From assembly GCF_039541575.1 (NCBI RefSeq), contig NZ_BAABGM010000025.1:85324-149323 (forward strand): a stretch of 64,000 bases of DNA, given 5' to 3'. A program made the translations under genes and the position numbers. Each line of letters begins with the position of its first letter. The first letter of the stretch is position 1. The notes below the pieces were generated by a model, which was given only the letters and a program-made list of their open reading frames with translations, made no database searches and was not told the DNA's origin. This DNA is from Fodinibacter luteus (GTDB lineage: Bacteria; Actinomycetota; Actinomycetes; Actinomycetales; Dermatophilaceae). Below, in pieces: positions 18,115-24,610 of the stretch.

Positions 18115-18238
18115 CCGCGTCCACCGCGAATCCCGGTGCCGCCACCGCCGCGGTCGACCCACGAGCGCCCCGCCGGCCGCGTCCACCGCGAATCCCGGTG
18201 CCGCCACCGCCGCGGTCGACCCACGAGCGCCCCGCCGA
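18115..18238. repeat. 62-bp tandem duplication
   Basis: Two adjacent 62-bp units (18115-18176 and 18177-18238) are identical except at the last base. They begin CCGCGTCCACCGCGAATCCC and lie between the end of the alpha/beta hydrolase gene and the tRNA-Thr promoter. Near identity implies a recent duplication. No coding or promoter role is evident. Confidence 0.9.
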
Positions 18239-18274
18239 CCGGCCGACACCACCGCGACCCGCGCGACGCCCCGC

Positions 18275-19819
18275 TCAGCAGCGCAGGCCGTCCTCGGGCA
18301 CGGTCCCCTCGAGGTAGTACGCATCGACCGCGTCGTCGACGCACGAGTTGGAGCGCGTGTACGCCGTGTGGCCGTCGCCGTCGAAGGTGATGAGCGAGGC
18401 GTCGGCGAGCTGGTCGCGCAGGCGCACCGCCCACTCGTACGGCGTCGCCGGGTCGCGCGTCGTGCCGATGACGACGATCGGGTCGGCCCCCTCCGCCGCG
18501 ATGGTCCGCGGCTCCCCCGTGGGCTCGACCGGCCACGAGCCGCACGGCTGCGAGCTCCACATGAGGAACGGGCCCCACGTGGGCGCGTCGGCCAGGGACT
18601 CCTCGGCGAGCCGCCGGCGCTCCGCGACGTCGTCGGTGTCGGGCTTGTCGAGGCAGTTGACCGCGTAGATGGCCTCCATGATGTTGCCGGCGTACTGGCC
18701 GCCCGGGTTGCGGTCGGCGTACTGGTTGGCCAGCTGCATGAGCGAGGTGCCGTCGCCACCGACGGCGTCGCCCATGGCGTCGACGAGGCTCTGCCACGCC
18801 CCCTGGTCGTACATGGCGGCCGCGATGCCGAGCGAGGCCCAGCCCTCGGTGAGCCGCGGCACGGCGTTGTCGCCCGTGCGCGGCAGGGGGCTGCCGTCGA
18901 CGGAGAGCAGGAAGGTGCGCAGGCCCTCCATGACCTGCTCGACCGAGTCACCCAGGGGGCAGTCGCCCTCCTCGACGCAGTAGGCCGCCCACTCGCGGGT
19001 CGCCCGCTCGAAGCCCTTCGCCTGGCCGAGGTTGACCTCCTCGGGGGTGAGGTCGGGGGCGACCGCGCCGTCGAGCACCATCCGCCCGACCTGCGCCGGG
19101 AAGAGCTCGGCGTACGTCGCACCGAGGTAGGTGCCGTAGGACTTGCCGAGGTAGGTCAGCTTCTCCTCCCCGAGCGCCGAGCGCAGCACGTCCATGTCGC
19201 GGGCGGCATCCTTCGTCGAGACGTGCGCGAGCAGCGGCCCGGCCGTCGTCCCGCACGACGCGGCGAAGTCGGCCGCGGTCCGGGCGAACTCCTGCTCCTC
19301 CGCAGCGTCGTCGGGCGTGGGGTCTGCTCCGAGGAACGCGTCGAGCTCTGCGTCGGTCACGCAGTCGACGGGGGCCGAGCGGCCGACCCCGCGCGGGTCG
19401 AAGCCGACGACGTCGTAGGCGTCGCGCACCCCCGGGCCGACGATGAAGTCCGCCGCCCGCGCGTAGTCGACGCCCGAGCCGCCCGGCCCGCCCGGGTTGA
19501 CGACGAGTGAGCCGAGTCGCCTCGAGCCGCGCTCGGCCGGCACCCGGATGACGGCGACCTCGATCGTGTCGCCCTGCGGGTTCTCGTAGTCGACGGGCAC
19601 CTCGAGGGACGCGCACTGTGCGCCCTCGCAGTCGGTCCACTCCAGTCGCTGGGTGTAGAAGCGCTCGAGCGACTCGGCACCCGGCGGCGGCCCCTGCGGA
19701 GTGACGACCGCGGTCGGGGTGCTCGCGGACCCCCGCATCCCGTCGACGAGGGTGCACCCGGACAGGGCGAGCACGGTGACCGTGGCACCCGCGAGGACGG
19801 CGACGCGGCGGGGGTTCAT
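18275..19819 (-). CDS. Secreted alpha/beta hydrolase, tripeptidyl aminopeptidase-like
   Basis: This 514-residue lipoprotein precursor has a lipobox ending LALSGC (C22), then an alpha/beta hydrolase fold with nucleophile elbow GKSYGTYLG and oxyanion region VVNPGGPGGSG. A C-terminal TAP-like domain (WPVEPTGEP, VIGTTRDPATPYEWA, DGDGHTAY) supplies the catalytic Asp and His. This matches the actinobacterial exported tripeptidyl-aminopeptidase/SlpD-E group. The ATG at 19819 is preceded by TATCGT plus 6 nt, suggesting a leaderless transcript; an in-frame start 11 codons upstream is less likely. Substrate peptides are not predictable. Confidence 0.88.
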   Translation of the reverse strand: MNPRRVAVLAGATVTVLALSGCTLVDGMRGSASTPTAVVTPQGPPPGAESLERFYTQRLEWTDCEGAQCASLEVPVDYENPQGDTIEVAVIRVPAERGSRRLGSLVVNPGGPGGSGVDYARAADFIVGPGVRDAYDVVGFDPRGVGRSAPVDCVTDAELDAFLGADPTPDDAAEEQEFARTAADFAASCGTTAGPLLAHVSTKDAARDMDVLRSALGEEKLTYLGKSYGTYLGATYAELFPAQVGRMVLDGAVAPDLTPEEVNLGQAKGFERATREWAAYCVEEGDCPLGDSVEQVMEGLRTFLLSVDGSPLPRTGDNAVPRLTEGWASLGIAAAMYDQGAWQSLVDAMGDAVGGDGTSLMQLANQYADRNPGGQYAGNIMEAIYAVNCLDKPDTDDVAERRRLAEESLADAPTWGPFLMWSSQPCGSWPVEPTGEPRTIAAEGADPIVVIGTTRDPATPYEWAVRLRDQLADASLITFDGDGHTAYTRSNSCVDDAVDAYYLEGTVPEDGLRC

Positions 19820-19907
19820 GGGCGCACGATAGGCGAGCCGTCTGGAGGACACCGCATCGGCGAGGTCACGATCCGGCCATGCCGCACGGACGAGGCCCCA
19901 CGACCGC

Positions 19908-21047
19908 TCAGCGCGGCAGCCGCAGGTCGAGCGCCATCGCCTCGAGCGCGAGGAGCGGGTTGACGTTGGCGCCGATCCGCTCCCGGGCGGTGCCGATCGC
20001 GTCCATCGCCCTCAGCAGGTCGTCGGGCTCGAGCAGCTCGCCGACCCGCTGGACGACCTGGCGGCTGTCCTCGTTGACGAGGGAGGTGCCGGCGCCGGTG
20101 CGCACGACGAGCGCGTCGCGGTAGACGGAGAGCAGGTCGACGAGGGAGCGGTCGATGACGTCGCGGGTGAACCGGGTGGCCCGCGCCTTCTGCTCCTTCT
20201 CGAGGGAGGAGAGCTGGGAGCGGATGTGCGGCGGCTGGGTGCGCGCCGTGGGGTCGGCGCCGAGCACCTCCATGAGCCGGGTGCGCTCGGCGGCGTCGCG
20301 CTCGCCGGATGCCGCGGCGGACTCCTCGGCGGCGATGGTCATGATGTCGCTCGCCGCGCCGATCGCCTCCCCGACGCCGACGATGCGCGCCGCGAGGGAG
20401 ATGACGTCGTGGCGGCGGATCCGGGCGTGCTCGTCGCGGGCCAGCCGGCGAGCCATGCCGACGTGCGACTGGGCGGCTCGCGCGGCGTACCGGGCCATCG
20501 CCGGGTCGACGCCGTCGCGGCGGGTGAGCAGGTCGGCGACGGCCTCGACCGAGGGGGTGCGCAGCCGCACGTGCCGCGAGCGAGACCGGATCGTGATGAT
20601 GACGTCCTCGACGGAGGGGGCGCACAGCATCCAGACGGTGCGTGGCGCGGGCTCCTCGAGGGCCTTGAGCAGGGCGTCGGCCGCCCGTTCGGTGAGCCGG
20701 TCGGCATCCTCGACGATGACGACCCGGTAGCGGCCGACCGAGGGCCGGTGGGCGGCGAGGGCGACGAGGTCTCGCGCCAGCTCGACCTTGATGGACAGCC
20801 CCTCGGTCGCGACGACGTCGACGTCGGCGTGGGTGCCCTCGAGCGCCGTGCGGCACTCGCGGCACTGCCCGCAGCCCCCGTCGGGGCACAGCAGGGCCGC
20901 GGCGAAGGCCCGCGCGGCGACGGAGCGGCCCGAGCCGGGGGGGCCGGTGAACAGCCAGGCGTGGGTCATCGCGTCGGGGTGGCGCACCGCCTGCTCGAGG
21001 GTGGCCACGGCGGCGTCCTGGCCGATGACGTCGTGCCAGACCGTCAT
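19908..21047 (-). CDS. holB: DNA polymerase III subunit delta'
   Basis: This 379-residue clamp-loader subunit has an N-terminal AAA+ module with P-loop-like GPPGSGRS, where Arg replaces the usual Lys, fitting a delta' subunit that does not hydrolyse ATP. A zinc-binding cluster (CPDGGCGQCREC, about 61-72) and VVIVEDADRLTERAADALLKALEEP follow. The C-terminal collar domain is helical. The ATG overlaps the tmk stop (ATGA), so translation is coupled. The tmk-holB pair is a widespread bacterial arrangement. Confidence 0.93.
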   Translation of the reverse strand: MTVWHDVIGQDAAVATLEQAVRHPDAMTHAWLFTGPPGSGRSVAARAFAAALLCPDGGCGQCRECRTALEGTHADVDVVATEGLSIKVELARDLVALAAHRPSVGRYRVVIVEDADRLTERAADALLKALEEPAPRTVWMLCAPSVEDVIITIRSRSRHVRLRTPSVEAVADLLTRRDGVDPAMARYAARAAQSHVGMARRLARDEHARIRRHDVISLAARIVGVGEAIGAASDIMTIAAEESAAASGERDAAERTRLMEVLGADPTARTQPPHIRSQLSSLEKEQKARATRFTRDVIDRSLVDLLSVYRDALVVRTGAGTSLVNEDSRQVVQRVGELLEPDDLLRAMDAIGTARERIGANVNPLLALEAMALDLRLPR

Positions 21048-21670
21048 CGCGGCACCAGGCCCATCTCCTCGAGCCGGTCGAGGGCCCGGTCGTGGAGGCG
21101 GTCGGGTGGCTCGGTGCCGTCGACGACGAGGTAGCGCTCGGGGTGGCCGGCGGCCATCGCGAGGAAGTGCTGGCGGATGGCCTCGTGGAACGCGTCGGCC
21201 TCGGACTCGAGCCGGTCGTGGGTGCCCCCGCGGCGCCGGCGGCCCTCGGCGGCCGGGACGTCGACGACGACCGTGAGGTCGGGGACGAGTGCGTCGACGG
21301 CCCACATCTGCAGGTCGTGGACCTCGGCGGCACCGAGGTCGCGACCGGCGCCCTGGTAGGCCACCGACGAGTCGGTGTAGCGGTCGGTGATGACGACCTC
21401 ACCGCGCTCCAGGGCCGGGCGGACGAGCTCGTCGACGTGGTGCGCCTTGTCGGCGGCGAAGAGCAGCGCCTCGGCGCGCGGGGACACGTGGTCGCCGTGC
21501 AGCACGAGGTCGCGGATCGCGGCCCCGAGCTCGGTGCCCCCGGGCTGCCGGGTCACCGCCACGGTGCGTCCGCGCTCGCGCAGGGCCTGCGCGAGCAGCC
21601 GCACCTGCGTCGACTTGCCCGCGCCGTCGCCGCCCTCGAAGGCGATGAACAGCCCGTCGTGTCCCGTCAC
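21044..21670 (-). CDS. tmk: Thymidylate kinase
   Basis: This 208-residue kinase phosphorylates dTMP to dTDP. The P-loop is FEGGDGAGKST, the substrate motif DRYTDSSVAYQGAG follows, and the lid region carries the RRRGGTHDRLE arginines. The GTG at 21670 begins TGHDGLFIAFEG, the conserved first strand; upstream frame is shadow. TAGGCT lies 7 nt upstream of the start, so the transcript may be leaderless. holB follows with a 4-bp overlap. Confidence 0.95.
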   Translation of the reverse strand: MTGHDGLFIAFEGGDGAGKSTQVRLLAQALRERGRTVAVTRQPGGTELGAAIRDLVLHGDHVSPRAEALLFAADKAHHVDELVRPALERGEVVITDRYTDSSVAYQGAGRDLGAAEVHDLQMWAVDALVPDLTVVVDVPAAEGRRRRGGTHDRLESEADAFHEAIRQHFLAMAAGHPERYLVVDGTEPPDRLHDRALDRLEEMGLVPR

Positions 21671-21752
21671 CCGAGCGAGCCTAGGCCAGCCCCGTGACAC
21701 GCCCGCACCGTCCCGGCATCCGCCGCCGCATCGACCACCCCCCCGGACCCCG

Positions 21753-21821
21753 ACCTCGTGCGACCTACCCACGGTTCTCGTCGCTCTCCCGCGCCAGAAC
21801 CGCACCCAGGTCGCACGAGGT
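21753..21821. repeat. Long imperfect palindromic element, copy B
   Basis: Arms begin ACCTCGTGCG and end CGGTTCT, as in the copy at 8481-8550. The left arm is 21753-21779 and the right arm about 21796-21821, with a loop of about 16 bp. The middle of each arm differs from copy A, while the outer ten and inner eight bases are conserved. It lies between the MerR gene and tmk. Confidence 0.8.
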
Positions 21822-21839
21822 CGCAGGCGGCGGGCGGGG

Positions 21840-22631
21840 TCAGGCCTGCTCGTGCCGGTCGGCGTTGGTGTGGATGGCGTCGTGGACGTAGGCGGCGAGG
21901 CCGGGCTCGAGGTCCTCGTAGGTCCTCGTGAACCGCGGGTCGGCGACGTACATGTCGGCCAGGCCCCGGTGGAAGCCGTGGTCGAGGTCGTAGAACCACC
22001 GCTCGATGTGCGCGCGGTGCGCCTCCGCGGCATCCATCGCCCGCGTCGACGTGGCGGGCTCGCCCGACCGCAGGGCGGCCACGAGGGCGGCGTTGACGGC
22101 ATCCCCCTCGGCCTTGATCTCGGTCCACTGCTCCCGGGTGTAGCTGTTGGTGCGCGAGGCCGACTGGCGCCAGGCGTCGGTGTCGCCCCACCGCTCCTCG
22201 GCCTCGGCCTGGTACTCCTCGCTGAAGCCGTCGCCGAACAGCTCCGTGAGCTCCTCGGTCGTGGCGGGTCGGTGCTCCATGTGTGCCTCCAGTGCTCGGT
22301 CGATCGCCGCGACGAGCCGCTCGAGCTCGCCCAGCCGGGACATGACCGCGTCGCGCTGGCGCCGCAGGTGCTCCGCCGGCGTCCCCTGCCCGGCGAGCAG
22401 CGTGCGCACCTCGCCGAGGGGCAGGCCGAGCCGCCGGTAGGTGACGACGGTCGCGAGCCGGGCCAGGTCGGCATCCGTGTAGAGCCGGTACCCGGCGTGG
22501 GTGCGCGCGCTCGGCACGACGAGGCCCTCGGCGTCGTAGTGGTGCAGAGTGCGCACCGTGACGCCGAAGGACTCGGCCACCTGGCCGACGGTGAGCTCCA
22601 CCCCGGCAGTGTGCTGGCTCGTCGCGGTCAT
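21840..22631 (-). CDS. MerR-family regulator with TipAS effector domain
   Basis: This 263-residue activator has an N-terminal MerR winged helix (about 12-80; VGQVAESFGVTVRTLHHYD, then GYRLYTDADLARL), a dimerisation helix and a C-terminal TipAS domain (about 125-255; FGDGFSEEYQAEAEERWGDTDAW). TipAS domains bind thiopeptide and other hydrophobic antibiotics in Streptomyces TipAL. The ATG at 22631 sits 6 nt after the -10 of a typical MerR promoter with a 19-bp spacer, so autoregulation is likely. No transporter or resistance gene is adjacent. Confidence 0.93.
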   Translation of the reverse strand: MTATSQHTAGVELTVGQVAESFGVTVRTLHHYDAEGLVVPSARTHAGYRLYTDADLARLATVVTYRRLGLPLGEVRTLLAGQGTPAEHLRRQRDAVMSRLGELERLVAAIDRALEAHMEHRPATTEELTELFGDGFSEEYQAEAEERWGDTDAWRQSASRTNSYTREQWTEIKAEGDAVNAALVAALRSGEPATSTRAMDAAEAHRAHIERWFYDLDHGFHRGLADMYVADPRFTRTYEDLEPGLAAYVHDAIHTNADRHEQA

Positions 22632-22668
22632 GTCACCACCGTGCCGCCTCACGCGGCGTCAGGGTCAA
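22629..22668 (-). promoter_or_regulatory. MerR-type promoter with 19-bp spacer and dyad
   Basis: On the minus strand a TTGACC -35 (22663-22668) and CACGGT -10 (22638-22643) are separated by 19 bp, the over-long spacing typical of MerR-activated promoters. The spacer holds a dyad CCTGACG-CC-GCGTGAGG with one mismatch. The -10 ends 6 nt before the ATG, so the transcript is probably leaderless. Confidence 0.8.
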
Positions 22669-22701
22669 GCCGGATGCCGGGCGGACGCCGCGGATGCCGG
22701 G

Positions 22702-23151
22702 TCACGCCTTCGGGGTCTCGAACCAGCTCGAGAGGCCGCTCGCGAGCCCGAGGTCGCCGCGCGCCTTGATCTTGCCCATCATGAACATCATCGCGGGGTT
22801 GCCGGTGCCGGTGATGAGCTTGAGGAACTCGGCCGGGCCGAGCATGAGCGAGAGGTCGGGGGTCTGGCTCGGCCCCTTGTGGATCGTGCACGTGCCGGCG
22901 TCGACGACGACCCCGTAGGTGTCGCTCGTGTCCCCCGGGCCGCCGGTGATGCGGAAGTCGATCCGCGCGCTGCGGTCACCCGCCTTCTCGGGGCGGAACT
23001 GGTGGGGGAAGCGGGCGAAGATGGCGTCGAGCGTCTCGACCCGGTGGCCACCGCCGAGGTCGTCCCGGATCTGCTGGTCCGACATGCCCTTGATGAGGGC
23101 GACGAACTCGGTTGCGGAGAGGTTCTCGAGGACGTCGGGGTGCAGGTACAT
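22702..23151 (-). CDS. SCP2 sterol-binding domain protein
   Basis: This 149-residue soluble protein has a short helical N-terminus (LSATEFVALIKGMSDQQIRDDL) and a C-terminal SCP2-like lipid-binding domain (FRITGGPGDTSDTYGVVVDAGTCTIHKG, LSLMLGPAEFLKLITG, GKIKARGDLGLA). Such proteins form a hydrophobic pocket for lipids or acyl groups; the ligand here is unknown. The ATG lies after CCGGAGCCGGC. It is flanked by the MerR regulator and a glycosyltransferase on the same strand, without clear operon coupling. Confidence 0.87.
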   Translation of the reverse strand: MYLHPDVLENLSATEFVALIKGMSDQQIRDDLGGGHRVETLDAIFARFPHQFRPEKAGDRSARIDFRITGGPGDTSDTYGVVVDAGTCTIHKGPSQTPDLSLMLGPAEFLKLITGTGNPAMMFMMGKIKARGDLGLASGLSSWFETPKA

Positions 23152-23242
23152 GCCGGCTCCGGGGTCGGTGCCGCGGCCACGGCGACTGCGGCGGTCCCAC
23201 GAACCTAGGCGCGGGTGCCGACCGGGGCAAGCGGCGCCCGGG

Positions 23243-24583
23243 TCAGCGCGCCCGGGCCGGCGTCACGGCTCGGGTCACGGGGCCGCCCGTCCCGGCGAGG
23301 CGTTCGAGGAGGTCCGCGGCCTCGTGGGCGGCGTCGTGGGCCCGCAGCTCCCGACCCATGCCTGCGGCGGCGGCCGCGAACGCGGGGTCGCGCAGCACCC
23401 GGCGCACGGCCGCACGCAGCCGACGGGGGTGCGGTCGGGTGGCTCGGATGCGGACCCCCACCCCGCTCCACCGGATGCGCGCCCCGATCTCGGCCTTCTC
23501 CTCGGTCGAGCCCGCCTGCACGAGGGGGACTCCGTGGTGCAGCGCGGTGGTCACACCGGTGTACCCGCCGTTCGTCAGGCACACGTCGGCGTGCGGGAGC
23601 AGCAGGTCGTAGGGCACGAACTCGCAGACCCGCGCGTTGGCGGGCACCGGGCCGCCGAGGGCGGCCTCGAGCCGAGTCGGCGACACCCCCCCGGTCGTCA
23701 CGACGACGAGGACGTCCTCGTCGGCGAGCGCCCGCAGGGCCGGGACGACGAGCTCGGTCATGTCGTGCCTGATGCTGCCCTGGGTCACGTGCACGACGGG
23801 GCGGGACGACGTGCGCACCTCGTCCCACCACGCGGGCGGCACCCAGCGCGGGGGGTCAGGGCGCAGGGCACCGATCCAGTGCACGGTCGGCGACAGGTCG
23901 GGCACCGGGTACTCGAACGACGGGCCGCACGCCTGCAGGTGCAGCAGCGGCGACACCGATGCCTCGAGCACGTCCCTGCCGTCGCGTGCCAGACCCAGCT
24001 CGCGGCGCAGGCGGTCGTGGCGTTCCTGCGCCTCGGCGAAGACCCACCGTCGGGACGCCGTGCGGACCGCGTGGTTGCGCAGCCGCGACGCGGGCGCGAG
24101 GAGCGGCCCTCGCAGTGGTCGCAGGCCCGGCCCGAAGGCTGGGGTCGGCCCGTGGGCCCGCACGAGGGGGCCGTCGCCGAACGTGGCCGAGGGGACGCCG
24201 AGCGCCTCCCCGAGCAGCCCGACCCCGTAGCTCAGCGCGTCGGACACGAGGGCGTCGACCGGGGTCTCGTCGAGCACGGCACGCAGGTCGGCGACCCGGC
24301 GGGGGGCCTCACCGACGAAGACGTCGGCGTACGCACGCCCGATGGCCCGTGGTCCCCGGAGCCCTGCGAGCTGGGGGAACTCGTCGAGCAGGCGCGCCCC
24401 GTCGAAGTCGCGCGTCGTGCGGAAGGGCAGCGGGGTCGCGCCGACGCGCGCGACGTCGTCGTGGAAGCGGCGGCTCGCGAACCACAGCACCTCGTGACCG
24501 CGCTCGACGAGCCGGGCGGCCACGGGCAGCGGGAAGCGGGTGTGGGCCGGGACCGGCACCGTGGCGAAGAGGAAGCGGGACAT
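23243..24583 (-). CDS. GT1-family glycosyltransferase (UGT/MGT-like)
   Basis: This 446-residue two-domain GT-B enzyme resembles macrolide glycosyltransferases and other bacterial UGTs. The N-terminal acceptor domain starts MSRFLFATVPVPAHTRFPL. The C-terminal donor-binding domain has VHVTQGSIRHDM, VCEFVPYDLLLPHADVCLTNGGYTGV and HHGVPLVQAGSTEEKAE, covering the nucleotide-sugar signature. No signal peptide is visible. GGGGGAG precedes the ATG. It follows topA by 27 bp on the same strand but shares no obvious pathway. The acceptor is unknown: an antibiotic, lipid or flavonoid are all possible. Confidence 0.88.
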   Translation of the reverse strand: MSRFLFATVPVPAHTRFPLPVAARLVERGHEVLWFASRRFHDDVARVGATPLPFRTTRDFDGARLLDEFPQLAGLRGPRAIGRAYADVFVGEAPRRVADLRAVLDETPVDALVSDALSYGVGLLGEALGVPSATFGDGPLVRAHGPTPAFGPGLRPLRGPLLAPASRLRNHAVRTASRRWVFAEAQERHDRLRRELGLARDGRDVLEASVSPLLHLQACGPSFEYPVPDLSPTVHWIGALRPDPPRWVPPAWWDEVRTSSRPVVHVTQGSIRHDMTELVVPALRALADEDVLVVVTTGGVSPTRLEAALGGPVPANARVCEFVPYDLLLPHADVCLTNGGYTGVTTALHHGVPLVQAGSTEEKAEIGARIRWSGVGVRIRATRPHPRRLRAAVRRVLRDPAFAAAAAGMGRELRAHDAAHEAADLLERLAGTGGPVTRAVTPARAR

Positions 24584-24610
24584 CGTGGGTCTCCCCCGGA
24601 CCTGCCGGCC

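Noticed and set aside
21840..24583. Antibiotic biosynthetic cluster around the TipAS regulator and glycosyltransferase
   Set aside because: No biosynthetic core enzyme, transporter or modification genes; neighbours are housekeeping.
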